Part shown: piece after piece, positions 16,201 to 24,665 of the stretch
How the letters are laid out: the number at the start of each line of letters is the position of its first letter
How positions within the stretch are numbered: position 1 is the first letter of the stretch
Made by a program: the position numbers and the translations under genes
DNA from: Maribacter litoralis
GTDB lineage: Bacteria; Bacteroidota; Bacteroidia; Flavobacteriales; Flavobacteriaceae
DNA: 64,000 bases
Direction of reading: 5' to 3'
Assembly: GCF_003075045.1 (NCBI RefSeq)
Contig: NZ_QCZD01000003.1
Coordinates: forward strand, 620,001 to 684,000
Notes under the pieces: model-generated
Seen by the model: only the letters and a program-made list of their open reading frames with translations
Database searches by the model: none
What the model was told of the DNA's origin: nothing

Positions 16201-16650
16201 ATGAGCAATATTCGTATTACTAAACAATTCAACTTTGAAACCGGTCATGCATTGTATGGTTATGATGGAAAATGTAGAAACGTACATGGTCATAGCTATA
16301 AATTATCGGTTACCGTAATAGGTAGACCCATAACAGATACCAGCCATGTAAAGCTTGGTATGGTGATAGATTTTGGAGATCTAAAAAAAATAGTAAAAGA
16401 AGATATTGTCGATGTTTTTGATCATGCTACGGTATTTAATAAAAATACACCTCACGTAGAATTGGCCAAAGAATTAATTGACAGGGGACATAACGTAATT
16501 TTAGCGGACTACCAACCTACCAGTGAAAATATGGTGATAGACTTTGCCGCCAAAATTAAAGCGAGATTGCCCGAAAATATTTCATTGTTCTCCTTAAAAT
16601 TACAGGAAACCGATACCTCTTTCGCAGAATGGTATGCCAGTGACAATTAA
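16201..16650 (+). CDS. queD: 6-carboxy-5,6,7,8-tetrahydropterin synthase (PTPS family)
   Basis: A 149-residue enzyme that converts dihydroneopterin triphosphate to 6-carboxytetrahydropterin, the second step of queuosine biosynthesis. The zinc ligands are His16 (FETGHAL) and His29/His31 (NVHGHSY), with the catalytic Cys25 in GKCRNVHGH. SENMVIDFAAKIKARLP and LQETDTSFAEWY complete the family pattern. No other queuosine gene is adjacent. A 6-pyruvoyl-tetrahydropterin synthase role cannot be excluded, but in bacteria QueD is the usual function. Confidence 0.9.
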   Translation: MSNIRITKQFNFETGHALYGYDGKCRNVHGHSYKLSVTVIGRPITDTSHVKLGMVIDFGDLKKIVKEDIVDVFDHATVFNKNTPHVELAKELIDRGHNVILADYQPTSENMVIDFAAKIKARLPENISLFSLKLQETDTSFAEWYASDN

Positions 16651-16733
16651 GTTCAACATAACTTAACGATATACTTTCTTTACAAGCTTTTAAATTGTTT
16701 TATTTTTAAGGCAACTCCTTAATATATAACAAC

Positions 16734-17720
16734 ATGACCAAGCATCATATCTATTGGTGGAATCTTGAAAACCTTTTCGATATAGAAAATTCACCACGTA
16801 GAAGTGAGTTTCTCAACAACCATTTGGGTAATGAACTCAACGGGTGGAACGCTTCTATTCTTGAACAAAAAATAGCGAACCTTACCGCGGTAATCTCTAA
16901 ATTCAATAACGGTGAAGGGCCGGATATTTTAGGGGTTTGTGAGGTAGAAAATGAGCATGTTATTGAATTGCTGATAGCGGCAATGGGTAATGCCCTCAAT
17001 AAAAATTATGGTTTTGTTATTTCTGAAGGAGATGATAAACGTGGTATAGATACCGCACTTATTTATGATAAAACAAAATACGGACCTGAACAACAAACAT
17101 TTAGTCTACGTATTATTAAAAGAAACACCACTAGAGATTTATTTCAAGTTCATATAAATACCGCCAACGGCAACAAACTTATTTGCATTCTCAATCATTG
17201 GCCATCGAGATCTGGAGGAGAATTGACCAGCGAGCCTTTTAGAATTATGGTTGCCGAAAACCTATCGTATTGGATCGAAAGAATTTACGAGGAGCAGGGT
17301 AAAGATGCCAATATTCTATTAATGGGCGATTTTAATGATAATCCTTATAACAAGAGTATTACAGATTATTTAATGGCCATCAATAATAAGGCGTTGGTTA
17401 AAAGTAATAGAGTACGTTTAAAATATTTCTACAACGTAATGCACCGTTTTTTAGATGCACAGATCGGCACATTCGTATTTGGGAACACCTATAATATGTT
17501 AGACCAATTTATGATCTCTAAAAGTATTTTATCAGAGAAGTCTGCTCTTCCCTTTAAATTAAGTACCGTAGAAATTATTGCATATCCAGAGCTTACATCT
17601 GGCTCATATCAAAAACCAGTAAGATTTGGTAGACCTAACTCCAGTACATTTAACTTAAACGGTTATAGCGACCATCTGCCCATAAAAATTGTGTTGAATG
17701 AAAAAGATGCACCTGCATAA
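16734..17720 (+). CDS. Endonuclease/exonuclease/phosphatase family protein
   Basis: A 328-residue EEP-fold hydrolase. Motifs in order: WWNLENLFD (Asn-Leu at the start of the fold), GVCEVENEHV (metal-binding Glu), LNHWPSRSGG (catalytic His), LLMGDFNDNP (DFND motif) and GYSDHLPI (final Asp-His pair). Typical substrates are nucleic acids or phosphoesters; no signal peptide is seen, so it is cytoplasmic. It stands alone. Confidence 0.9.
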   Translation: MTKHHIYWWNLENLFDIENSPRRSEFLNNHLGNELNGWNASILEQKIANLTAVISKFNNGEGPDILGVCEVENEHVIELLIAAMGNALNKNYGFVISEGDDKRGIDTALIYDKTKYGPEQQTFSLRIIKRNTTRDLFQVHINTANGNKLICILNHWPSRSGGELTSEPFRIMVAENLSYWIERIYEEQGKDANILLMGDFNDNPYNKSITDYLMAINNKALVKSNRVRLKYFYNVMHRFLDAQIGTFVFGNTYNMLDQFMISKSILSEKSALPFKLSTVEIIAYPELTSGSYQKPVRFGRPNSSTFNLNGYSDHLPIKIVLNEKDAPA

Positions 17721-17804
17721 ACAAAGTTTATAAAAGCACCTATGTACTTATTTTGACCCACGTATTCCCTAGGTACGCAAAACAGTTATTATATTTACAT
17801 TCTG

Positions 17805-18569
17805 ATGACGAACATTGAACTTCCAGCAGGGAAAAAAGTATATTTTGCCAGTGACAACCACCTTGGCGCGCCTACCATGAAAGAAAGTAGGGTGAGAGAA
17901 TTGAAGTTTGTTCGTTGGTTGGATAATATAAAAGCGGATGCAGGAGTCATTTTTTTGATGGGCGACCTGTTCGATTTTTGGTTCGAATACAAGACCGTTA
18001 TCCCTAAAGGATTTACCAGAACGTTAGGAAAGCTTGCAGAACTGTCTGATGCAGGCATACAAATACACTATTTTGTGGGCAACCATGATCTTTGGATGAA
18101 CGGTTACTTTGAAGAAGAACTGAATATACCTGTGTATCATAAACCTCAACAATACAATATTAATGGTACATCCTTCTTTTTAGGTCATGGGGATGGTTTA
18201 GGTCCAGATGATAAGGGCTTTAAAAGAATGAAAAAGGTATTTACCAACCCGGTTGCCAAATGGTTCTTTAAATGGCTACACCCCGATCTTGGTGTTCGCT
18301 TGGCCAAACATCTATCGGTTAGCAATAAATTGATCAGTGGCGATGACGATGCCAAATTTTTAGGCAACGATAAAGAATGGCTTGTACAATACTGCAAAAG
18401 AAAATTGGAGACACAGCACTATGACCATTTCATTTTTGGACACAGACATTTGCCTTTGGAAATACCATTAAATGAGAATTCAACATACACAAACCTAGGT
18501 GATTGGATCAATTACTACACCTATGCCGAGTTTAATGGCGCAGCACTTTCATTAAAAGAATTCAACTAA
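17805..18569 (+). CDS. lpxH: UDP-2,3-diacylglucosamine diphosphatase
   Basis: A 254-residue calcineurin-like phosphoesterase that cleaves UDP-2,3-diacylglucosamine to lipid X in lipid A synthesis. Metal ligands are in order: SDNHLG (Asp17, His19), MGDLFDFW (Asp54), VGNHDLW (Asn93, His94), GHGDG (His128 region) and FGHRHLP near 213. Membrane association through the middle helices is known for the family. The SDNHLG form in place of SDLHL is common in Bacteroidetes. Confidence 0.88.
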   Translation: MTNIELPAGKKVYFASDNHLGAPTMKESRVRELKFVRWLDNIKADAGVIFLMGDLFDFWFEYKTVIPKGFTRTLGKLAELSDAGIQIHYFVGNHDLWMNGYFEEELNIPVYHKPQQYNINGTSFFLGHGDGLGPDDKGFKRMKKVFTNPVAKWFFKWLHPDLGVRLAKHLSVSNKLISGDDDAKFLGNDKEWLVQYCKRKLETQHYDHFIFGHRHLPLEIPLNENSTYTNLGDWINYYTYAEFNGAALSLKEFN

Positions 18570-18677
18570 TTTCATCAAAAAACATCGATGAAATACATAT
18601 TTTATTTTGTAATCCTTTTCTTACAACATAAATCAAGCAGTTCACAACAATAGTTTTATAAAACTAGCTCTTGACCA

Positions 18678-18685
18678 TACCTTTA
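18678..18685 (+). promoter_or_regulatory. Candidate -7 element of small-RNA unit 1
   Basis: TACCTTTA is one base from the TAnnTTTG consensus. A T-rich element (GTTTT) begins about 21 bp upstream. Confidence 0.4.
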
Positions 18686-18690
18686 CAGTG

Positions 18691-18813
18691 TTAGTTAGTT
18701 AGTTTAAGTGTTGTAACCCAAATCTTCACATTACCTACAAGTTTCCCCACTTGAAGATTTAAAACTCTTAAGTGTTACTTTAAAGAATAGCCCCTCAATG
18801 AGGGGCTTTTTTT
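18691..18813 (+). ncRNA. Candidate small RNA, copy 1
   Basis: A short unit without an ORF, between a -7 element and a strong intrinsic terminator (9-bp stem AGCCCCTCA/TGAGGGGCT at 18789-18807 plus T7). It shares with copy 2 downstream the blocks AGTGTT (18707), CCCAA (18717), ACCTACAA (18733) and CTTAAGT (18767) with identical spacing (10, 16 and 34 bases between starts). The start of transcription is estimated from the promoter. I do not recognise the RNA family; Flavo-1 is one candidate to test. Confidence 0.55.
18789..18813 (+). terminator. Terminator of small-RNA unit 1
   Basis: A perfect 9-bp stem with one unpaired base between arms (the real loop takes in the top pairs), followed by seven T. 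Confidence 0.9.
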
Positions 18814-18915
18814 ATTGCGATTCCTTGTATTGAGGAATAACAGAATTTTACTTTTTAAAAGAAGATAACATCGATCAAGTACCTATAAAAATTGGTAAAA
18901 AATAGAATTTGGTTT

Positions 18916-18923
18916 TATCTTTA
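18916..18923 (+). promoter_or_regulatory. Candidate -7 element of small-RNA unit 2
   Basis: TATCTTTA is one base from TAnnTTTG; TTG at 18892-18894 lies 21 bp upstream, a fitting distance for the -33 element. Confidence 0.45.
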
Positions 18924-18928
18924 CGCAC

Positions 18929-19050
18929 AAGTTTAGATAAAGTGTTTATTCCCAATACTATAACTAACCTACAACAGTGCTTCCACTTTACGACGAAAGT
19001 CTTAAGTACCACTTACAATATAAAAAGCCCTTTGATTAGGGCTTTTTTTA
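18929..19050 (+). ncRNA. Candidate small RNA, copy 2
   Basis: This is the second unit of the tandem pair, with the same length, promoter type and end. AGTGTT (18941), CCCAA (18951), ACCTACAA (18967) and CTTAAGT (19001) keep the same spacing as in copy 1, while the sequence between differs, as expected for a structured RNA. A 68-codon reading frame crosses it but has no coding character and reads through the terminator. Confidence 0.55.
19022..19050. terminator. Bidirectional terminator
   Basis: AAGCCCT and AGGGCTT pair around ttgatt, with A and T tracts on the outer sides. It can end both small-RNA unit 2 and, on the minus strand, the MFS gene. Confidence 0.8.
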
Positions 19051-19068
19051 TCAGATATATTCTGTTTA

Positions 19069-20337
19069 TTAATTTTCATGATCTTCCACATCCTTCTGTA
19101 AATCAAGCCTTCTAAACTTTGGAGAGACAATAGCCGTAAGACCAACGGTAAGCAAAGTCATGGTACCGCCGAATACAACTGCAGTTACCGTTCCCATTAA
19201 CTTTGCCGTAACACCACTTTCAAAGGCACCGAGCTCATTAGAAGAACCCACGAACATGGAGTTCACAGACGCCACACGCCCTCGCATATTGTCCAGTGTT
19301 TTCAATTGTAAAATGGTCTGTCTTATGATCATGGAAACACCATCTACCGCGCCACTTAAAAATAGGGCAATTACAGATAACCAGAAATAGGTAGATAAGC
19401 CAAATACGATCATACATACACCAAAGCCAAATACTGCCAGTAAAAGCTTTTTACCTGCGTTCTTATGCAACGGAAATCTTGTAGAACCTAACATTGTAAT
19501 TGCCGCACCTACAGCCGGAGCTGCTCTTAAGACTCCAAAACCTTCTGATCCCACATGTAGAATATCTTGTGCAAAAATGGGCAACAATGCCACAGCACCA
19601 CCAAATAGAACAGCAATCATATCTAAGGTCAAGGCACCTAAAACCGCTCTGGTCTTAAAAACAAATGTTAGTCCTTCTCTTAAACTTTGAAAAACGGGTT
19701 CACCAATCTTAGGGTTAAGAATAGGCTTTTTTGAAATATTAAATAAGGCGGTTAACGCCAATAATGAAAAGCCGAAGATGACGCACATAGACCAGTGCAC
19801 GCCAATTAAACTAATGGAAAAGCCCGCTAATGCCGGACCCAATACAGATGCCATTTGCCATGTAGTACTACTCCAAGTAGCGGCATTTGGGTATATTTTT
19901 TTTGGAACGATCAACGCTATTAACGAAAATATGGTGGGACCTAAGAACGCACGTACCAAACCGCCACAAAAGACCAGTGCATAAATTCCGTAAAGTATGG
20001 TTTTGGTTTCGTAGCTTTCCAATACTGAGGGAAGGCTTAATATGAACAGTCCGAAGCTAATAACCGAGAAACCGAATATGCACTTCACCAATAAATTGCG
20101 CTTTTCTTTCTGATCTACGATATGACCGGCAAAAAGTGCCATACTTACCGCAGGTATTACTTCCATTAAACCAATAATACCTAAGGACAACGGATCTTTG
20201 GTCATGGTATATACCTGCCATTCTATAACTATGAACTGCATAGACCAGGCAAAAACCATGGCAAAGCGAACTAAAAGAAAAATATTGAACTCCTTAAATC
20301 TTAGGGCCGCATAGGGATCATTCACGCTCATAGACAA
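19069..20337 (-). CDS. MFS transporter (enterobactin exporter EntS-like group)
   Basis: A 422-residue membrane protein with about twelve helices. It shows the MFS_3-type pattern: WQVYTMTKDPLSLGIIGL near helix 2, FAGHIVDQKEKRNLL in loop 2-3, TWSSTTWQMASVLGPALAG, and LSGAVDGVSMIIRQTILQ followed by RGRVASVNSMFVGSSNELG. This group includes exporters of siderophores and drugs; the substrate here is unknown. Confidence 0.9.
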   Translation of the reverse strand: MSMSVNDPYAALRFKEFNIFLLVRFAMVFAWSMQFIVIEWQVYTMTKDPLSLGIIGLMEVIPAVSMALFAGHIVDQKEKRNLLVKCIFGFSVISFGLFILSLPSVLESYETKTILYGIYALVFCGGLVRAFLGPTIFSLIALIVPKKIYPNAATWSSTTWQMASVLGPALAGFSISLIGVHWSMCVIFGFSLLALTALFNISKKPILNPKIGEPVFQSLREGLTFVFKTRAVLGALTLDMIAVLFGGAVALLPIFAQDILHVGSEGFGVLRAAPAVGAAITMLGSTRFPLHKNAGKKLLLAVFGFGVCMIVFGLSTYFWLSVIALFLSGAVDGVSMIIRQTILQLKTLDNMRGRVASVNSMFVGSSNELGAFESGVTAKLMGTVTAVVFGGTMTLLTVGLTAIVSPKFRRLDLQKDVEDHEN

Positions 20338-20437
20338 ATCGGTAAATTGACTTCAAAGATATTTAATAATGGATAGGGCAAAACAAGATTTGATAACAAA
20401 AATCCTATTTTCTTAAATGCGGAATTCTTATTGACTG

Positions 20438-20800
20438 TTATTCAATACCCAATTCACCAAAAAACGAATCTAGCTCGAGCCTAAACATGGTTCCGTTAAT
20501 GAGGTCTCTAATTTCAATAGCTTCTTGATAACTAACTGCAAACGATATTTGATGTGCAGGAGAATTTAAAAGCAATGAACGGCACGTTTCTTTTGATTTA
20601 CAATCACTACATAGGTGACCTTTTCCGTTTTCTACTGTATTGGCAATGCATTTTGAAAAATATCGTAGTTCGCTACTCGTAAGCAGCAAACCAATATCCC
20701 TGAAAATCACCTGAACTTTATTTGATTCGCTGGGTTTATCACGTTTCCACTGAAACGCTATGCCAAAATCGTTCTGATAAATAGGATGAATATCGTTCAT
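20438..20800 (-). CDS. Hypothetical protein with CX2CX5C motif
   Basis: A 120-residue soluble protein, not recognised. It contains LCSDCKSKETC (about residues 63-73) and an earlier Cys51, which could bind zinc or an Fe-S cluster. The flanking pattern LTSSELRYFSKCI and SFAVSYQEAIEIRDLING looks like a small alpha/beta domain. It stands between the MFS and VOC genes with its own leader of about 60 bp. Confidence 0.6.
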   Translation of the reverse strand: MNDIHPIYQNDFGIAFQWKRDKPSESNKVQVIFRDIGLLLTSSELRYFSKCIANTVENGKGHLCSDCKSKETCRSLLLNSPAHQISFAVSYQEAIEIRDLINGTMFRLELDSFFGELGIE

Positions 20801-20860
20801 AAGATGTAAATATTTATATAAATATATGAATCTTATTTAGAACAATTATAAATAACAATG

Positions 20861-21244
20861 TTAAATGGTGATTTCTATCTGATTTCCTTCAGGGTCTAAG
20901 ACCACACTTTCATAATAACCGTCTCCCGTAGTTCTTGGTTCGCCGGCGATTGTGAATCCGTCTACTCTCAACTTTTCTGTTAGTAAATCTACTTGTGCTT
21001 TTGAGCCGATAGACATAGCAAAATGAATCAATCCGGTATGCTCTTCTGTATAGTTTGATTTATTAATGGAAGGCGTATGCATGATTTCTAATCGGGCTCC
21101 ATCTGTAAAACTTAAAAAATAAGAGGTAAATTTTTTAGTAGGATTATGATACTTTTCTCCGGCAACGGCATTGAAATAGGTTACATAAAACTTACGCATT
21201 TCCTCTAAGTTCGTAACCCAAATAGCAATGTGTTCTATTCTCAT
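20861..21244 (-). CDS. VOC-family (glyoxalase/dioxygenase-fold) protein
   Basis: A 127-residue single VOC domain. Metal-ligand positions are His4 (MRIEHIAIWV), Glu near 54 (RLEIMH), His74 (GLIHFAM) and Glu123 (GNQIEITI). The pattern is close to glyoxalase I-like proteins, but the substrate is unknown. Its start overlaps the recJ stop by 4 bp (recJ upstream on the same strand), so the two are translationally coupled. Confidence 0.9.
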   Translation of the reverse strand: MRIEHIAIWVTNLEEMRKFYVTYFNAVAGEKYHNPTKKFTSYFLSFTDGARLEIMHTPSINKSNYTEEHTGLIHFAMSIGSKAQVDLLTEKLRVDGFTIAGEPRTTGDGYYESVVLDPEGNQIEITI

Positions 21245-22929
21245 TGAATATCCTTTAATTTTAATTGAAGGCTAACATTGCCCTGCCATTCATTTTCATC
21301 AATAGAAAAGACCGCATTAAATGGTTTTCTACCGGTAACCTTTGATAGCTTATTACCCATATTAAACCCAATACCATCAATTTTATGACTGCCCTGTTGT
21401 ACAACAGCCAATTTTAAATGCGCCTCATCTTTTCCTACACCTTTTGCATAGCCGGTATCTTGCAGGTTCTCTGCCATGAACACGGGTGACATGTTACCCG
21501 GACCAAAAGGGGCGAACTGTTTTAATATCCGCATCAACTTTGGGTTAATATTCTTTAATTCAATTACGGCATCTATGGTAATCTCAGGTATCAACATTTG
21601 TGGGTCAATAGTTTCTTTGACCACTTTTTCAAATTGATGTTTAAAATTATTGTATTGCTCTTCCAATAAGGTTAAGCCAGCTGCATATTTATGACCACCA
21701 AACTGTTCTATATAATCTGCGCATCCTTCCAAGGCATTGTACACATCAAAACCTTTAACCGATCGTGCCGATGCCGCCAATTTGTCTCCGCTTTTGGTAA
21801 AAACCAAGGTTGGTCTATAATAGGTTTCCGTGAGTCTCGAGGCTACAATTCCTATTACGCCCTTATGCCAAGTATCTTTATATACAACAGAAGTGAATCC
21901 TTCTTGTTCTTGATTTTCCTGAATTTGACCAAGTGCCTCTATCGTAATTTCTTGATCCAGCCCTCTTCTATCGGTATTGAACTTTTCTATTTCAGAAGCA
22001 AATTTTAAGGCTTCGTCCAAATTGGTTTCGGTCAAAAGATTTACGGCATGCTGACCATGTTTCATTCTACCCGCTGCATTTATTCTTGGTGCAATGATGA
22101 ACACTACATCGGTAATGGTCAGTTCTTTTTTATTGATTTGGTCAATTATGGCTTTAAAACCGGTTCTAGGTTGTTGATTGATAACCTGTAAGCCATAAAA
22201 AGCTAGAATTCGATTCTCCCCAGTTATCGGTACTATATCTGCTCCAATTGCAGTTGCCACTAAATCAAGGTAATAGATAACATCATCAATAGTTTCACCT
22301 CTACGGGAGCCTAATGCTTGAATCAGCTTAAAACCGACTCCGCAGCCGCATAATTCATCATAAGGATATGAACAATCTTCTCTTTTTGGGTCTAAAACTG
22401 CCACAGCACTTGGTAATATTGTACCAGGTCTGTGGTGGTCACAGATGATAAAATCAATTCCTTTTTCTTTTGCGTAGGCTACTTTATCAATTGCCTTCAC
22501 TCCGCAATCTAACGCCACGATCAATGTAAAATCATTATCCTCGGCAAAATCGATTCCCTTAAAAGAGACTCCGTATCCTTCATCATACCGATCTGGAATA
22601 TAGGTTGCCACATTAGGGTAATAACTTAATAAGTAAGACGACATTAAAGCTACAGCAGTTGTACCATCAACATCATAATCACCATACACCAGAATATTCT
22701 CTCCCTTGGCAATTGCCTCTTCAATTCTATTGACGGCAATATCCATGTCTTTCATTAAAAAAGGATCATGTAAATCACTCAATTGCGGGCGAAAGAAATG
22801 CTTTGCCTCCTCAAAGGTCGAGATACCCCTTTGCAATAATAATTGCGCCACCAAACTATCAACATTAAGCGCATTGGCTAAAGTGTCAATATCTTCTTGT
22901 TTCGGTTTTGGTTTAATTGTCCAGCGCAT
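21241..22929 (-). CDS. recJ: Single-stranded-DNA-specific exonuclease RecJ
   Basis: A 562-residue 5'-3' ssDNA exonuclease used in recombination and mismatch repair. Catalytic motifs: VYGDYDVDGTTA (Asp84, Asp86, Asp88), LDCGVK (Asp141), CDHHRPG (DHH 164-166) and PRINAAGR (about 284). The DHHA1 domain carries GHKYAAGL (about 420), and an OB-like domain follows. Length is normal. The start at 22929 lies directly next to a TTGAAC-type repeat (22933-22973), which replaces its usual leader region. Confidence 0.95.
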   Translation of the reverse strand: MRWTIKPKPKQEDIDTLANALNVDSLVAQLLLQRGISTFEEAKHFFRPQLSDLHDPFLMKDMDIAVNRIEEAIAKGENILVYGDYDVDGTTAVALMSSYLLSYYPNVATYIPDRYDEGYGVSFKGIDFAEDNDFTLIVALDCGVKAIDKVAYAKEKGIDFIICDHHRPGTILPSAVAVLDPKREDCSYPYDELCGCGVGFKLIQALGSRRGETIDDVIYYLDLVATAIGADIVPITGENRILAFYGLQVINQQPRTGFKAIIDQINKKELTITDVVFIIAPRINAAGRMKHGQHAVNLLTETNLDEALKFASEIEKFNTDRRGLDQEITIEALGQIQENQEQEGFTSVVYKDTWHKGVIGIVASRLTETYYRPTLVFTKSGDKLAASARSVKGFDVYNALEGCADYIEQFGGHKYAAGLTLLEEQYNNFKHQFEKVVKETIDPQMLIPEITIDAVIELKNINPKLMRILKQFAPFGPGNMSPVFMAENLQDTGYAKGVGKDEAHLKLAVVQQGSHKIDGIGFNMGNKLSKVTGRKPFNAVFSIDENEWQGNVSLQLKLKDIQ

Positions 22930-22932
22930 TTT

Positions 22933-22977
22933 TCAAGTTCAAGTTCAAAAATCAAGTTCAAGTTCAAGTTCAAAAAA
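22933..22977. repeat. TCAAGT-type short repeats, left arm of an inverted repeat
   Basis: TCAAGTTCAAGTTCAA (22933-22948) and a longer copy (22952-22973) repeat the hexamer TCAAGT. The 16-base unit is the exact reverse complement of 23352-23367, so the four-helix-bundle pseudogene is bounded by inverted repeats. Confidence 0.75.
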
Positions 22978-22984
22978 TATCAAC

Positions 22985-23341
22985 TCAATTTTGCTTTTTG
23001 TTTTTAATTATTGTTGCTATAATTCTTATTAATTGTTCTAATTCATCTAACAATTCAGCTCTTATTACTTACTTACCATAATCAACTTTAGATAAGATTT
23101 TAAGATTGACTCTAGACTCTTTCAATTCCTTTAAAGATATAGAAGCTTTATTTATATAATCCCTATTCGAATTAGATCCCTGAGCTTCACCAAAATTTAA
23201 AGCAGAGCTACCTGCAGATCTTAACAATTGATTTCCATAATATTGACCAGTCATATCAGACGGTAATTCCTTGCAAAAAAGAACAACATTACCTGCAAAA
23301 TCAACTAGTCTATCTTAAAGGTCAAACTTTTTATCCGGCAT
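22985..23341 (-). pseudogene. Four-helix-bundle (23S rRNA intervening-sequence type) protein, two in-frame stops
   Basis: Read from the ATG at 23341 to the TGA at 22985, one frame gives about 118 residues, the normal size of this family, with family hallmarks GNQLLRSAGSSALNFGEAQG, ISLKELKESRVNLKIL and the C-terminal helix ELLDELEQLIRIIATIIKNK. Two TAA codons interrupt it (23317-23315 after MPDKKFDL, and 23071-23069 after KVDYGK), with no frameshift. The longest open piece (23254-23069, 61 codons) is only the middle. It lies between inverted repeats, and may be a recently silenced mobile or selfish gene. Confidence 0.8.
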
Positions 23342-23351
23342 AATATTTTAT

Positions 23352-23367
23352 TTGAACTTGAACTTGA
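23352..23367. repeat. TTGAAC-type repeat, right arm of the inverted repeat
   Basis: TTGAACTTGAACTTGA is the exact reverse complement of 22933-22948. A degraded copy (TTGTACTTG) follows at 23377-23385. Confidence 0.75.
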
Positions 23368-23390
23368 TTCTTGCATTTGTACTTGCTCAT

Positions 23391-23819
23391 TTATTTTTTA
23401 TGAAAAACAGTCTTAATCTCCAATTCTGCAAATTGTCTGAACATTTCCATTACGCCGCAATACTTTTCAATGGATAAATCTACCGCTCTTTGTAATTTTT
23501 TCTCCGCCAAGTTTGCACCATGAAAATGGTATTCGATTACCACTTTATCATAAAACCTTGGGTGCTCATCGGTTAGATTGGCAATGGTTTCAATATGAAA
23601 TTCATCTACCTCTAATTTCATCTTTTTGAACATTGCAGCGACATCCAATCCAGAACAACCTGCTAGTGAAGAAAGCATTAAGGCTTTTGGTCTTAAACCG
23701 CTACTGTCACCGCCATCTTCTTTGGCAATATCAATTTTTAATGAATGTCCGGATGGATTGTTACTTTCAAAGGACATGTTACCCAACCATTTGGTACTAA
23801 TATGATTTGTTGTGCTCAT
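23391..23819 (-). CDS. OsmC-family protein
   Basis: A 142-residue protein with start at MSTTNHIS; an upstream ATG at 23843 would add eight residues rich in Lys. Two cysteines in the OsmC arrangement are visible: LAGCSGLDVAAM (about 52-63) and IEKYCGVMEMF (about 117-127). OsmC proteins reduce organic hydroperoxides. This subgroup (YhfA-like) has the same residues, but its substrate is not proved. Confidence 0.88.
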   Translation of the reverse strand: MSTTNHISTKWLGNMSFESNNPSGHSLKIDIAKEDGGDSSGLRPKALMLSSLAGCSGLDVAAMFKKMKLEVDEFHIETIANLTDEHPRFYDKVVIEYHFHGANLAEKKLQRAVDLSIEKYCGVMEMFRQFAELEIKTVFHKK

Positions 23820-23941
23820 AATTTTTTGTTTCTTGTAGAACACAAAAATACAACAATAAAGGCTGCTTTAATACCATCCATAGTGAACCTAACAGCCAAA
23901 AATCAGTTAACACAACTTAAATAAATACTTAAACAAAACGT

Positions 23942-24544
23942 ATGGCATTAGTTACACCACTTGACCCTAATCATGATCCTGAGACCAAAGAATTAGCGGC
24001 ATTTTTTAATGAAACACTTGGGTTTTGCCCTAATTCGGTTTTAACCATGCAGCATAGACCTGCTATCTCTAAAGCCTTTATTAATTTGAACAAAGCCGTA
24101 ATGGCAAATGAAGGTCGCGTAACCTCTGCCTTAAAAAGAATGATTGCTTGGGTAAGCAGCAATGCTACTGGTTGTAGATATTGCCAAGCCCATGCCATTA
24201 GGGCGGCAGAACGTTATGGTGCAGAGCAAGAGCAATTGGATAATATTTGGGAATATAGAACACACCCTGCTTTTTCGGATGCCGAGCGTGCCGCTTTAGA
24301 CTTTTCACTACAAGCGTCACAAGTACCTAACGGGGTAGATGCAGAAATTAAAGAACGTTTATACCAACATTGGAACGAGGGTGAAATTGTTGAAATGCTA
24401 GGCGTTATTTCGCTCTTTGGATATCTTAACCGTTGGAACGACTCTATGGGAACTTCCATAGAAACGGGTGCCGTTGAAAGTGCCGATCAATACCTAGGAA
24501 AACATGGGTGGGAAAAAGGCAAACATGATGGCTCTGTGTATTAA
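23942..24544 (+). CDS. Carboxymuconolactone decarboxylase family (AhpD-like) protein
   Basis: A 200-residue alpha-helical protein. The redox motif CRYCQAHAIRAA (about residues 78-89; Cys-X2-Cys-X2-His) follows RMIAWVSSNATG. This is the pattern of AhpD and of the 'peroxidase-related' enzymes that act as alkylhydroperoxidases. The second half (FGYLNRWNDSMG) is typical for the group. Confidence 0.88.
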   Translation: MALVTPLDPNHDPETKELAAFFNETLGFCPNSVLTMQHRPAISKAFINLNKAVMANEGRVTSALKRMIAWVSSNATGCRYCQAHAIRAAERYGAEQEQLDNIWEYRTHPAFSDAERAALDFSLQASQVPNGVDAEIKERLYQHWNEGEIVEMLGVISLFGYLNRWNDSMGTSIETGAVESADQYLGKHGWEKGKHDGSVY

Positions 24545-24550
24545 GAAATA

Positions 24551-24652
24551 GCTGTTGGCTGTTGGCTGTTGGCTGTTGGCTGTTGGCTGTTGGCTGTTGG
24601 CTGTTGGCTGTTGGCTGTTGGCTGTTGGCTGTTGGCTGTTGGCTGTTGGCTA
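24551..24652. repeat. 7-bp tandem array (GCTGTTG)n
   Basis: About 14.5 identical copies of GCTGTTG, without any variant, starting 6 bp after the stop of the CMD-family gene. The purity points to recent slippage. There are no spacers, so it is not a CRISPR. Confidence 0.95.
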
Positions 24653-24665
24653 AAATTAAAAAAAA

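Noticed and set aside
18909..19115. 68-codon reading frame over small-RNA unit 2
   Set aside because: It runs through a strong terminator, is not shared with the parallel unit 1, and its sequence has no protein-like pattern.
24551..24652. Possible CRISPR array
   Set aside because: The heptamers follow one another without spacers, and there are no cas genes.
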